Assembly: GCF_901000735.1 (NCBI RefSeq)
Contig: NC_081542.1
Coordinates: forward strand, 17,561,093-17,625,092
Length of the DNA stretch: 64,000 nucleotides
From: Corylus avellana
Taxonomy: Eukaryota; Streptophyta; Magnoliopsida; Fagales; Betulaceae
Direction: 5' to 3'
Shown here piece after piece: positions 48,525-60,207 of the stretch (positions within the stretch are counted from its first letter, which is position 1; each line of letters begins with the position of its first letter). The notes beneath the pieces are model-generated. The model was not told the origin of the DNA and did no database searches. It saw nothing but the letters and a program-made list of their open reading frames with translations. The translations under genes and the position numbers were made by a program.

Positions 48525-49107
48525 TCTGTCTCTCTCTCTCTCTCTCTCTCAACGATTCCGAATAGAACGCCAATCACAGCGAACGGAGCTCCAGACTCCA
48601 GTGATTAAGCGGGGAAGCTTTAGGAAGACGACGAGTCGTTTCGTAATGTGAAGTACGGGGCTCAACCTTGTGAAAACGACGAGTCAAGAATTTGGTGAGA
48701 AGTGAGAACTACACCAAATATATCATTATTATGGTCTTCGGCGTTTAAAAATAAGTAGAATTTGAACAGAGCATTATATTTTGGGAAAAATGCAAAATCC
48801 ATCCACTTGCCTATACTGATTTATAATAAGTTTTTTTTTGGGTATAAAAATGTTCTAAGAGATCCTTGTAATATGCAAAAATAACAAATAAGTCATTGCA
48901 CTCAACTTCCATCTTATGTGTGGCATGTGTCATAATTTGATTGATGCTGACATGGTATTTGACGGTTTCAGTCAAAAAAATTAAATAGAAGTTTGATACA
49001 AGAACCTTTATTTGTGCATCTCTTAAAATATTTTTATACCATTGAGAGTTTATTGCAAATCGGTGTAACTATATGAATTGATTTTACAATTTTTTCCTTA
49101 TATTTTA

Positions 49108-49897
49108 GGATTAAATACCTTCTTGTCTTATGTAGTTTAACAACTTTATTTTTTGCCCCTTAAGATTTATTTTTTATAACAGAAGGTACATCGGGTTTAC
49201 ATAAAGACGAAGATGGTACATCCGTCAAACTTCCGTTCAAAAATTAACGGAAATTCATGTCAGCGCCCCTAAAATCTTGACACGTGTCCATTTACAAAAT
49301 TAAAAAACAAATTTTTTAAAAAAATTAAAAAACATTAAAAATTTTAATTGAATTTAAATTTTTTTAAAAAAAATTAGAAAGGGATGGCCGGAAGCCACAC
49401 CAGGCCGCTTTGGGGGTGGCTGAACCACCCCCAAAGGAGCAATCCTTTTTTTTTTTTTTTCATTGGCCTTTTGGGATAGCCGAACCACCTTTTGGTGGTT
49501 TGGCAACCCTAGATCGGTGGCTTGGGGTAGTCGAAACCACCCTAGGCCAAACGGGGATGGCCGAGCCACCCCCAACAGCCTTGGGGGTGGTTTCGGCCAC
49601 CCCATTTTGCAACTTGGGGGTGACCGACTCGGCCACCTTTTTTCCAAAAACAATTTTTGCTTTTTTTTTTTTAATTTAATTTTTTAATGTTTTTAAATTT
49701 TCTTTTTTTGGTATATGAACACATGTCAAGATTTTATAGGCGCTGACGTGGGTTTCAGTCAATTTTTTGATAAAAGTTTGACAGAGGTACTATCTCTGTC
49801 TTTATGTAAACCCGAGGTACCTTTTGTGATAAAAACTAAACCCTATGGGACAAAAAATAAAATTGTTAAACTACAAAAGGCAAAATGTATTTAACCC
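49108..49897. mobile_element. second copy of the 790-bp Mutator-like element
   Basis: Copy of 42366-43155 with the same 9-bp flanking duplication. It shares the fate of the whole block. Confidence 0.88.
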
Positions 49898-50125
49898 TAT
49901 ATTTTAAGGGAAACTCATATTTAGCTCTTACATTTTTATTTGAATTAAATTTAGTATTTGAATTTTGAATTTTAAGAATAAAGTACTTAAATATTTTTTA
50001 TAATTTAGATTCCTCTTTCACATGTGTCGCACAATATTAATGTCATTTCAGCAAGTTTCAAAAGTGATTACAAGAAACAAAAGAACCAACCCAAAAAAAC
50101 ACAAATAACATTGGTGTCATTTGAT

Positions 50126-50940
50126 CCTTATAACCTCTTCGCTAGCAATTTTGATTAAAATACCGTGGCGATGCTCTTAGATTTTGTTTGGGATTGCGTT
50201 TAAGGGGTCTAAAAGTGTTTTTAACACTCAAAAAGTTTATTTGTAAAAAAAAAAAAAAGTATTCGTTTAGTAAAAAAATTAAAAACGCTTTTAAGGGTTC
50301 AAAAAGCCTAAAAAATGCCTAAAAGCTCTTTTTGACTTAAAATTTCTATTTTTCAAAAGCAATCCCGAACAGAAACTTAGCCTCGTATCAATTTTATAAT
50401 GGTGGAAGGACTACTACAACGTGGGTTTGCTCTTTATGCTTTCGGATTGGTTTTTGATTCTCAACTTGGGTTTTTTTTTATTGGTCGGATTACATTATGT
50501 GTTAACGTGTCAAATGAGTCACATGTAGCAGATAGCAAATCGTTAACTTTGACCAAAAATGACAAAAGGACTCTAAAACCTAGGCAAAACTTAAAGATCC
50601 TTTAAATTATAAAATCAATTACTAAATTCAAATAAGATAATAACTTGTGAGCTTATGATTTTTTTTTCCCCTATATTTTAATAGGCAGAAATCTGTTTCA
50701 AGCGTTAATCCAAATAATCAGGTGAACAAAAATAATCACCCTTTTGGAAGTAAAATGGTTTACATTTTTTTAAGATGTAAACATTTTTAACTTTTGGAAT
50801 TTTTTTTTTTTTTTTGGTTAAGATGAGAGATAATAAACCAGTACAACAATAAGACTGAGGAAAAACAATAACAGAAGAAAAAAAAAATTACACGGCCAAT
50901 ATAAAAAGAGAGGCCACAAAAAACTACACGAAGGAAAAAA
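50126..50940. other. intergenic with a small TIR element
   Basis: At about 50182-50377 the ends GTTTGGGATTGCGTTT and AAAAGCAATCCCGAAC are inverted copies, as in plant Tourist/hAT-type MITEs, with CTTAG on both sides as a possible target repeat. The rest is A/T runs. No gene recognised. Confidence 0.55.
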
Positions 50941-51520
50941 AATGCTTGATTGCATTAAAAAGTTTATTTTTAGGCCATTTTAATCCTAGATGGCATGACC
51001 TATTTTAATTTTTTATTATTTAAAATCTATTAATTTTAAAATCAAAATTAAAATGATAAAAAATTAAAAATAAAAAGGGGTGGTTGGCCACCACATAGGG
51101 GGTGGCCGGCCACCCCAGTTGAGCCTTAGGGGGGTGGTTCGCCACCCCCAAGGGCTGGTTGAGGGTGGCCGAACCCATGATCTACCCCAACTCCAAGGGC
51201 CATGGGGTGGCTTCGACCACCCCCACCGGCCGCTTGGGGGTGGCCAAAGCCAACCCCATGGCCTTTTGGGGGTGGTTCAGCCACCCCAAGGGTCAAACCC
51301 ACCAAACCCTTTTTTTTTTTTTAATTTTTTTTTTTTTTCCTTTTTAGCCAAAGCACCCCAAGCTCAACCAGGGTGGCTGGCCACCCCTTTTTATTTATTA
51401 ATTTATTTATTAATTTTTATCATTTTAATTTTGATTTTAAAAAATAAAAAATTAAAATGGGTCATGCCACCTAAGGTTAAAATAGCTAAAAGAAAGACTT
51501 TTTAATGCAACCAAGCATTT
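50941..51520. mobile_element. third TIR element with GGGTGGCC core
   Basis: The left arm from about 50942 (ATGCTTGATTGCATTAAAAAG ... GATGGCATGACC) pairs with the right arm ending near 51520 (GGTCATGCCACC ... CTTTTTAATGCAACCAAGCAT). The core 51077-51386 is packed with GGGGTGGCC/GGCCACCCC units in both orientations, with T runs. No target duplication could be confirmed. The arms are unrelated to those of the elements at 4419 and 42366. Open frames across the core are not genes. Confidence 0.8.
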
Positions 51521-51720
51521 CTCAAAAGGGAATACAAATCAATGGGAAAGTTGCCAGTCGAACTAGTGGTAGCAGTATGAATTATGTCGTGAGCACGTTG
51601 TGCTTTGGCTGATTTTACTGCATTGAGGTCAGCTAAGGCCTCTTCTACAGTAGGGTCACATGAAGGGCTCATCAGAGTTTGTGCCAATGGTAGCAAATGC
51701 AGCGTGTGTATGTATTTCAA
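51502..51720 (-). other. short exon-like open frame, unrecognised
   Basis: A 72-codon frame with balanced, protein-like composition (LPLAQTLMSPSCDPTVEEAL). Its last codons run into the arm of the adjacent TIR element. No splice partners or family were recognised; it may be a gene fragment. Confidence 0.2.
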
Positions 51721-52630
51721 ATAGCAGCATCAAAGTTCACTTTGTGGTGAGTCTGGTGACATAGAGGAGGGGGTATCCGGGGAGTGGATTTAAGAATGAG
51801 GTTTTTTCCAAGCTCTTAGGTGCTCTAATAGATGAGTTTCTACTCATCTTGAAGTTCCTACGTGGGTCGTAATAGGAAATTCAATTCCATGGCATTCAAA
51901 TCTTTCTTAGAGAGAAACATCCGAGAATGAGGCACAACCACAGATATCTTCAGAAAGATGTTTGATAAAATATATGAGAAGAATGTGATTTTCTTGAAGT
52001 TGGATACTATGTCTATATGGGTTTGCATAGTTGGATGAGGATGAAAATGCTTTGAGACTATTTAAGCAAGCTTTGTGTGAAAATTTGAATGCTATGATTA
52101 CACATTTTCAGTGTAAACCAAACAACAAATCGTAAGTGTTTTCAAGATGACAATAAAACACTGGAAATGTGAATCTAAATGATTCTCTCCAAGTAGTAGA
52201 GAATCCAGGGAGAACTTTTGACACAAATTACTTGAGAAGTAATGCTCCAAAGTGATCAAACGATAATGGAAAACGAAAGGTAGAATAAGCAACAGCAGCC
52301 AAACTTAGCTTTGTGAATCATAGCTCAGGGGAGTAATGGAATTGATTGTAGAAGTAGCAGTTTAAATATTGCAGCTAACAAAAAAAAAACAGGCAATTTG
52401 GGGACATTGGCCAGAGGGATTGAGGTTTGCAATGACAATAAGAAAAGACATTACCTGAAAATTCTGTAAGAATCTTCATTTACCTCTGCATTTTTTTCTT
52501 TCTTGGTAGGCAGAAGTTAAACAAACAAAGGAGAAATGCAGGTTATGGTAAGGAGGGAAAACCAAATTCATTGAATAATGCACGGAGAATCTATGAGGTA
52601 GGCCCATATTCTAAATGCCAAGGCAGCAAC

Positions 52631-52662
<32 letters not shown>

Positions 52663-53281
52663 AACAAGGAAGCAGCTAGAGCTTACTGATGATGAAGAAA
52701 TAAAATTAAATTCAGTTGACTCCGGCTGAATTGCTAAGAGAATGCTGACATTCATATAAAAGAAACCCTTTTTTCAGTTCCAATAAGCATATGTCACAAT
52801 CTCCACAAGCTTTGGTTTATGTCACAATCTCCACAAGCTTTGGATTGGTGTCTACCACTACCAAAATTCTGTAGTTTAGACACCGTGTCAAGCCAGAGGA
52901 ATCAGCAGACTTGATAGAAAAAAAAACATGTTATTCCATGGAAGGCTCCTAGTGCACCATATCTGCTAACCAAAAAAAAAAAAAAATTATGAAAGAGAAT
53001 CAGGAAAAGATACTTCTGAATTTTGGATGAACTAAAAACAGATTTTCTGCAGATAATAAAAGCGTATTAAAGAGAGTTCATATGCATAGCACACTGAAAG
53101 CTCAAGGGAATCCACATACATACATTCAAATAAAATAACAGCTCACTAAAGGGATTCGAAGAAATCTTCCGGCTAAAAGTTTTAGAATTCTAATCAAAAC
53201 AGATTCTTTGTGGTTTATGCAAATTCAACGGAGTACATGAAAAGCAGAGAGCAAAAGGAAATCAAACCTTTTCTAGTTCAA
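51721..53281. other. intergenic 3' of the cysteine desulfhydrase gene
   Basis: Contains a CA/TA microsatellite near 52630-52662 and a short direct repeat (TATGTCACAATCTCCACAAG, twice at about 52790-52840). No gene recognised. Confidence 0.55.
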
Positions 53282-54634
53282 TCAAAAGCAGCCCTGCAAA
53301 CTTGTCTCCTCCAAAATAATCCGATTAATGGCATCCCTAAACTTATAATAATCCTCAATTCTGTTATAAACCTGATGTGAAATCCTTGCATAACCCGTAA
53401 TCAACCCATGATCATCTCTAGGCTCGCTCTCACCCTTCTCCCCATTCTTGGGGGCACGATAGTATATGGGTACCTCAACGCCGTGCTTGTCCCTCAAATG
53501 CGACCTCAGTCTCGTGGCATCATCGTCGCTCAAAACGTGCAGTTTCGACGGCAGCCCCACCATCACCATGCTCGCACACATCTCCGGCGGCGACCCCAGG
53601 CTCGTCCCCCACGCCTCGGCGAGCATTTTCCCCATCCTCACCACCTCCTCGTGGTTTCTTCTCATGATCCCCTCGCTTCCGCCCTCGAACTGATTCACGA
53701 ACTCCATGATTGCCGGGACGACGAGCTGTGGAGTGTAGTCTCGGGTCCCGATCCACGAGCTCTCGACGGGGAGTCCGTTCCCGTACTCGTGAGAGACTAC
53801 CGGGTGGTGCGTTTCGGAGGAGGACGGGTTCGATTTTCGGCAGTAGAGGAACGCGACCGAGGGCGGCGCGAAGAACCATTTGTAGAGGTTGCTCACGTAG
53901 AAATCCGCTCCGATTTGCTGAACGTCGATGGACACGCTGCCGATGGCGTGCGCGGCGTCGACGAATACCTGTTCGACTCCTTCTTCTCGGCAGATATGGA
54001 CGAGTTCGCGAACTGGAATCACGACCGACGGCATGGACGTGATATGGTCGATTATGGCCAGCCTGACTTTCCGGCCGTCGGATTTTGCACTGGATAGTCC
54101 TTTCCGAAACTCGGCGATGATTTCCGCGTTCGAGCTCACCGGAAACGGAAGGTCGACCTCGACGACGGAGGCTCCGGCGCGGGTGACGTAGGCTTGGATG
54201 GATTTCTTGACGGCCGGGAAGGCGCAGCGGAACATGATGACGGTGTCGTTTCTGTGGTGGGCGAAGCGGCGGCCAATTTGCTGGAGGACGATGGCGGCGG
54301 CGGTGGTGGCATTGTCGACGAGGGAGACCTCGTCGATGTGGTGGGCATTGATTAGGGTTTGGATGAGGGCGCGTGAGCGAAGGAGGTTGGGGCGGAGCGT
54401 GGAGACGTAGAAGTGGTCCGGTTGTTGAAGGAAGCGGAGCTGCCAGGATCGCTGGGCTGCCAGAACCGAGCCAGGGCAACACCCGAAGCTCCCGTTGTTG
54501 ATCCGGGCGACGCCCGCTTCGTGGTGGGAGAATTCTGATCGGAGCTCCGATTCCGTAATGAAGTTGGTGAGCTTGGGCTTCTTTGTGGCGGTGACATGGT
54601 CGTCCCCATTCCTAGGGTCTTCTTCTTTTTCCAT
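53282..54634 (-). CDS. LCD: L-cysteine desulfhydrase-like PLP enzyme, intronless
   Basis: A single open frame of 450 codons from the ATG at 54634. The frame opens further upstream at 54712, but the MEKEED start gives a length close to known plant L-cysteine desulfhydrases (about 450 residues). It is a fold-type I, class V aminotransferase relative. ARINNGSFG and CCPGSV lie near the N terminus. VFVDAAHAIG carries the Asp that contacts the PLP ring nitrogen (about residue 226). The PLP Lys is in SNLYKWFFAPPSVAFLY (about residue 252). The family degrades cysteine to pyruvate, ammonia and H2S in the cytosol. The gene is a GC-rich island in AT-rich DNA. No break was seen. Confidence 0.88.
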   Translation of the reverse strand: MEKEEDPRNGDDHVTATKKPKLTNFITESELRSEFSHHEAGVARINNGSFGCCPGSVLAAQRSWQLRFLQQPDHFYVSTLRPNLLRSRALIQTLINAHHIDEVSLVDNATTAAAIVLQQIGRRFAHHRNDTVIMFRCAFPAVKKSIQAYVTRAGASVVEVDLPFPVSSNAEIIAEFRKGLSSAKSDGRKVRLAIIDHITSMPSVVIPVRELVHICREEGVEQVFVDAAHAIGSVSIDVQQIGADFYVSNLYKWFFAPPSVAFLYCRKSNPSSSETHHPVVSHEYGNGLPVESSWIGTRDYTPQLVVPAIMEFVNQFEGGSEGIMRRNHEEVVRMGKMLAEAWGTSLGSPPEMCASMVMVGLPSKLHVLSDDDATRLRSHLRDKHGVEVPIYYRAPKNGEKGESEPRDDHGLITGYARISHQVYNRIEDYYKFRDAINRIILEETSLQGCF

Positions 54635-54712
54635 CGCTGGCCGAGGCTTTAGCTTTCGCTTTAGGGCTCGACGAACCGTCGCACAGAGGCAGTGGTCCTT
54701 TGTTGATAGCAC

Positions 54713-55038
54713 GCGAGAGAGAGAGAAAGCGTGTATTGAGAGAATGAGTGCGCGCGCGTGTGAAATGTGACGCTAACGTCTACATTCGGAAGCGGCGTCG
54801 TGTGATCCTTTGAGAACTGACAAGTGCTAGGACGCGATCGTTTTGAGGGAGGGGGGGTTTAAACGCTGCACTTTGTACGGTAGGGAAAAATCAAAGCACG
54901 CCACACAAATGCATCCCCCAGAAGCTCAAGGCTGAAGCACGACACTGAAATCTAATTTTTGAAAGAGAAAATGCTCTCAACAGTTTTTAAATTTTTAATG
55001 TTTGTCGAGTGACTCGAGTCCCATCTTAGAGTCCCATC

Positions 55039-55079
<41 letters not shown>

Positions 55080-55212
55080 TTATATTCACATGTGTATTCC
55101 TGCAACAAATATATATTTTTCTTTTGTTTGTGTGCAAGAGACAAAATTCAAAACAAGCTAGATGACACATGCATGTATATATTATAATTATAATAATAAT
55201 GATAAAATACAC
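54713..55212. other. upstream region of the desulfhydrase gene with (TA)n
   Basis: Promoter-side DNA with GAGA and CGCG runs near the gene (54715-54765) and a (TA)n microsatellite at about 55041-55077. No further gene. Confidence 0.5.
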
Positions 55213-55394
55213 TATAAGAGCAGTGGTGGACGCAGGAAATTTATCTATTGAGGGCATGATTTTTTTTAATGAATACAAAAGATAAAGTTGAACAAAAATA
55301 TAACAAACCGAATAAGTGAATAATTCAACAAAATTTTTAATTATGTTCTAAAACATATAAATAAAACTTACAATTTGTTTTGTCACGACTAGCG

Positions 55395-58247
55395 CTAATT
55401 CAATTGTCCTCGACGAGTCTTTATTCCTTGGAATCGATGCATGATCTCTTCATTACTGATGGTCTTGAATATGTCTATCTTAATGTACGTAATCAAACAA
55501 TCATTCATCCATTGATCTCCTATTCGGTTAAGGGCTCGTTTGAGAGTGCATTTCAATAAGCGCGATTTTAAAAATTGCGTTTTTAAAATCGCTACTTTTT
55601 AAAATCGCACAGGTATTTGGTAAAACATACTTAAAAGTACTTTTTTTTATCAATTAAGTGTTTGGATAACATTAGCATATAATTGCGGTTTCATAACCAA
55701 ATTACCAATAAGGATGAACAAGACAGAGAGGATGAAGAAAAAAAAAAAAAAAAAAAAAGAATGGTTTTAATATATTTTAGGTAGGTATTCTTGGTATTTT
55801 TTTCATTCCCGTTCTAAAAAAGGTAATTATTGCGCCAAATATCTTTTTAATAAAAATCGTGATTTTGTTTTAAATTCGCACTTTTTCAAATAAGCACCCT
55901 CTAATCAGCTTATGGAAATTGCATATTTTTTTGCGATTTTAAAATTTGCGTTTTTAAAATCGCAATCCCAAACACCCTAAAGTTGCGATTTGGTTTAAAA
56001 TCGCAGATTATTTTTTAAAAAACGCACTCCCAAACGCACCCTAAGTAAACGATTTTTAACAATATTCATTGCTGAAAATGCTCTCTCAATAGTTGTTGTC
56101 GCAACTGGCAGAATCAATACCAATGTCACCAATGAATAAACTAAGGGATATACGACATCCTTTTTCGTCTCTACCAATTTCTTAGCAAGTTGTCAAATCT
56201 CTTTGAGTGTTGCAAATTCATCACTAGAACGCATGTCAAAGATATATGTTTCAAGTTGGTTGTCTAAAATAATAAGTTGAGCTGCTGAAAAATCATTCGG
56301 ATATAATTGAGCAAGACGAACCAATTTCTCTTTGTTAAAAGACGCAAACAAGTTATCTGGATTCAAGCACAAAACATAGAGTAATAATTCGGAACTTGCC
56401 TCATTAAAGCAACTATTAAGTTCTTGGAGTTGCATGTCTATAACAGTATAATAAAGCTCCACACGGTAATGATGTAAATTTTTCATGCTTTGAGCTTTTC
56501 GTCATGATCGAGGTTGGTAAAGTTCATCCATATCGGGGACAATAATATTATTTTTGGCACAAAACTTAGTAACTTCTTCAAATAAGGAATTCCACCCATC
56601 TTCTTTCATAGCCCATAAGCGTAGCCTTGAAATTTTAACTAACTTCATTGCATTCAGAATATCTTGATCTTTTCGCTGTAGTGCTTGAGATAACTCATTT
56701 GTAATCCCCAAAACATTTTTCATCAAATGTAAATTGAAAGCAAAATAAGACGTCTGGAGTGATTAATTTAGTATATTTGCTTATGCTTTCTGTTGAGAAT
56801 TTAAACCATCTTCAACAATGTCTTCAACCGTATGGATAACAGAAGAAAACATGGCAATAAGACAAACAATTGCACCATAATGAGAACTCCAACGCGTATC
56901 ACCATGTCTCTTTAGGTTCATTTCTTGATTCAAGCCACGACCAGTTGACATCTCATTATTTTGTAGTGCTTCTATTACTTTAACAGTTCGTTTTTCACGA
57001 AATATGTCACGACGTTTGCATGATGTTCCAACAACATTAAAATAACTATTGGCTAAACTAAAAAAAGTTGCAATTTGAATGTGATTTTTGGCAACAACAA
57101 CTAAAGTGAGTTGAAGCTGATGTGTAAAACAATGAACATAATAAGTAGACGAATTGTCATTCAAAATAAGAGTTCTAAGTCCATTCAACTCACCTCGCAT
57201 ATTACTAGCTCCATCGTATCCTTGTCCTCGCAATCTGCTAATACTTAAATTATGCATGCTAAGCACTGAATCAATTGTCTTCTTCAATTCTACAGCTGTG
57301 GTATTGCGAACATGTGTAATGCCTAAAAAACGTTCAATCACATGGCCCCGCTTATCTACATAACACAACACAATTGGCAATTGTTCTTTAACGGATATAT
57401 CACGAGATTCATCAACTAGGATAGCAAATGGCGAGTCTCTAAGATCTTTAAGAATAGCATCTAGAGTTTCACTTGCTATCGCATTTGCTATATCTCTTTG
57501 AATATGTGGTTCAATCATTTGATGATTTTTAGGAGCATTATCTAAGACTACCTAATCAATTTCTTCATTGTTTTTAGCAAGAAACCCTAACAATTCAAGA
57601 AAATTTCCTTGATTACTTGAACCTTTAGATTCATCGTGGCCACGAAATGCTAATCATTGTTGTTGTAAAAAGTGAACACAATCAACTGATGCATTTTCAA
57701 ACGAGTCCTATATAACATTTTCTGCTGATCCGATAGCTTGTCAAAAACTGTTATGATGCTTTGTTTATGGTTTAACAAAGCTTCACATCTTTGTCGAGCT
57801 TGACTATGTGCATTATTGTGAGCCCCCACATGACATTCGAGCCTCTCTTTCTTTTTCTAATTATTAAACCCTTCAGTAACAAACGAATCTCCCCCTCCTT
57901 GATTTCCAAAGTCCGGTTTGAATAGATAACAGTATAAGCAATATACACCATCTTTTTCTATACTGTACTCCAACCATTTATATTTTTTGAACCATGCTGG
58001 ATTAAAACGACGTATTGTATTTTCAATTTGTTTTTTTTTTTGGAAAATCATGGTCAAAGGGTTGACAAGCTCCTATTTGTAGATATGCTCTTCGGATTTG
58101 GTCTCTATCACTAGGATGATAATCGCACATTTTTTTCCTGAAATAAGGATTTCGGGGTAGATTTGCTAAATCTACTTCAACACGAGGTCGTTTAGAATTT
58201 GATTGGAGGTCAAGAGCATCGTTGTTTTTCTCAATAATCTCAAACAA
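55395..58247 (-). pseudogene. hAT transposase (TTF-type zinc finger, DUF4371, hAT dimerisation), broken
   Basis: From 58247 leftward, the N-terminal part (RRAYLQIGACQP) leads into a TTF-type zinc-finger region (FNPAWFKKYKWLEYS, YCLYCYLFKPDFG, to about 57857). Next comes the catalytic core with ILVDESRDIS (DUF4371 type, 56781-57518) and RWSSHYGA, and last the dimerisation region with TTIERAFSAMNIVKNRL (about 56055-56120). Frame changes occur at the A/T run near 58028-58040 and before 57857, and stops lie near 57552, 56778 and 56190; some gaps could be introns. The C-terminal codons are interrupted by a MITE at 55532-56041 and continue beyond it to a stop at 55395-55397. Confidence 0.88.
55532..56041. 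mobile_element. Tourist-like MITE, 510 bp, inside the hAT transposase
   Basis: Ends GGGCTCGTTTGAGAGTGC and, inverted, GGGTGCGTTTGGGAGTGC, with inner inverted GCGATTTTAAAA units. A 3-bp TAA target duplication (55529-55531 and 56042-56044) fits PIF/Harbinger. On the minus strand, reading across the two flanks with one TAA copy removed gives uninterrupted hAT dimerisation codons, so the MITE hit the coding region. Confidence 0.9.
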
Positions 58248-58722
58248 CTACAATTATATATTTATACAATTAAAATATGAAACAAAAACTATATAAATTC
58301 ATAAATAATTAAATATAAAAATAATTAGCAAGAATGGGTTGAATAGCAATATAAATATTAAGACAATTCATTTAAAAGAACAATCTAAATCTAAATCTAA
58401 AAATTTAATTACATATTTACATACCTCAAATTTTCGTTGAAGTTATTCAAGAATAGGTTGAAATGTTGAATCCTGAATAACAACATAAATATTAAAACAA
58501 TTAATTGAAAAGAACAATTTAAATATAAATCTAAAAAATTAATTACATATTTACATAATTACATACCTAAAGAAAATTGAGGCCGATAGAATCTTCGAAA
58601 CAACTCAAACAAACACAAGTTTCGCCCAATGCCCACTGCCTAGTCGCCCTTCCAAACTTGTCTCTTTGGAAAAAAAAAATTTGAACCTTTTGGAAATTGG
58701 TGTTTGGCAAATTCCAAAAGGA

Positions 58723-59007
58723 GACCTCAAGCAGCGCTGGACCTTTAAGGAGAGATTGGAGAGTTATACGGGTAGTACTTGACACACACACACACACACA
58801 AAAAAAAAAAATCAAAGTTTAATGTAAAATGACGGTTAAGCCCCTCAAGTCAAAAATAATAAAACACCTTTCATTTTATATTAAACTGACTTGAGGGGCT
58901 TAATCGTCATTTCACATTAAACTTTGAAGAGGCTTTTTTTTCTTAGTGTCAAGTACTCTTCTGCAGAACTCACCATCATTCTTGAAGGTCCCGCGCTGCT
59001 CGAGGTC
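58723..59007. repeat. 285-bp imperfect inverted repeat within the hAT element
   Basis: The inner arms 58814-58852 and 58887-58926 (around AAGCCCCTCAAGTCA and its complement) are almost perfect. The similarity extends outward to GACCTCAAGCAGCGC and GCGCTGCTCGAGGTC, with a CA microsatellite on the left arm only. No target duplication was found, so it may be an internal rearrangement instead of an insertion. Confidence 0.8.
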
Positions 59008-59518
59008 AACAGTGCACAATGCATTAATTGGTATGTTGGAACTTGGGGTTGGCCCTTGTATCTTTTCAAAGCTTTTATTTTTTATTTTTTATTTTTTTAT
59101 TTTTTTTATCTCTTTTGTTCTCTGCTGTGAACTGTGACTCCAGGCTGCCCAATCCGCTGTCCCCAATCCCCACGCACTAATACTAATATTCTCACAATTA
59201 GAAGAAAAAAAATACTAATATTCTCACAAAAGAAAAATGCACCGTTTAGTTAGTTTAAGTACTATTCATCGTCTTCTTCCTTTCATTCGTCTGAAAGACT
59301 AAGTTTCTAATTTTTTTTTTTCAAATTTCAATTTACTAAGGGGCATAATATATAGTTGAAGCATGAGGGAGGGGCATATTCATGGCTTTGGGGGCATAAT
59401 CATAATATTATTAATATAAGAAAAATTTTTCCATAGTAAGGACTAAGGAGGATTTTTAGGGGATCGATTGGGGGCATATGCCCCTAGTCGACCCCCTAGA
59501 TCCGCCCCTGTATAAGAG

Positions 59519-60207
59519 TACACTTCATACTCATTAATCATAATCACGTCACACTAACTAACATGGCGTATTTTAATTAGTTTATACTTGTGGTTGGTAT
59601 TGTAAATTACTTAACACATGTCGTGTTAGCCGATATCATATGAGTGTGAAAAATATAAATGTGATAGTTATGGTTGATCGTTTAGTTATATTAAAGGAGT
59701 AATAGTCAACAGGATGACAATTCATTGTTATATCATCTTTGATCTCTTAAAGAGCGATTAATTTATTGTTACAACTATAAGAATTAAGGATTTAACTAAA
59801 TCAGTATCCAATTGTTTTAATGGTTAGACCCTTAACAACTTGCGTAGGAACCTCTTTACAAGTCTGAGGCATAATGTTAAGTCATTAAATATTGTGTTAG
59901 GAATAGTTCCCTAAAACCCATATATAATATATTATGGTTTATGTATATGTAGTCATAAGTTATATTGAATATGGTTTAGGTGTCATAGACAGACGATCTA
60001 AGCCATAATATTTTGTATAATACCAAAGCTTAAACTATAGTTATGAAATCAATAATTTGGACTATAAGGTTAGCAATGACCAAGAATAGGCTTAAACAAC
60101 GAAATAATAGACCTGAAACGACACCCGAGCCTCGGGTGATCAATCACTAGGGTCCCAAACTTCCTAATGGTCGACCACATCATGTCAGCGATTGATCACA
60201 ACCCAAT
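59519..60207. other. intergenic, no gene recognised
   Basis: AT-rich DNA between the hAT element and the second copia element, with no recognisable feature. Confidence 0.6.

Larger units (their letters stand above)
44625..50125. repeat. 5.5-kb block, second copy, probable unmerged contig overlap
   Basis: Copy of 37893-43383 with an offset of 6732, then 6742 after a 10-bp indel near 45000. It begins abruptly at a gap, in the middle of the 2.2-kb LTR, and continues without a break into unique DNA at 50126. Block one begins in unique DNA and ends at a gap. That geometry is what two overlapping contigs left unjoined would give. Confidence 0.93.
55221..59510 (-). mobile_element. hAT transposon, 4.3 kb, complete ends, dead
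   Basis: The left end CAGTGGTGGACGCAGG and the complement of the right end, CAGGGGCGGATCTAGG, are typical short hAT terminal repeats. A perfect 8-bp target duplication TATAAGAG lies at 55213-55220 and 59511-59518. The interior encodes a hAT transposase on the minus strand, broken in several places. A Tourist-like MITE and a hairpin repeat are nested inside. Confidence 0.93.

Noticed and set aside
51080..51505. 141-codon open frame rich in Gly, Pro and His
   Set aside because: It covers the GGGTGGCC core of a TIR element and is not protein-like.
53408..54610. Long open frames opposite or overlapping the desulfhydrase gene
   Set aside because: Shadow frames caused by high GC content; the minus-strand frame 53282-54634 has the conserved family motifs and explains the region.
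22497..54634. A gene cluster linking ABCB export with cysteine desulfhydrase
   Set aside because: The genes are far apart, separated by transposons and an unrelated gene, and no shared pathway is indicated. Proximity appears accidental.
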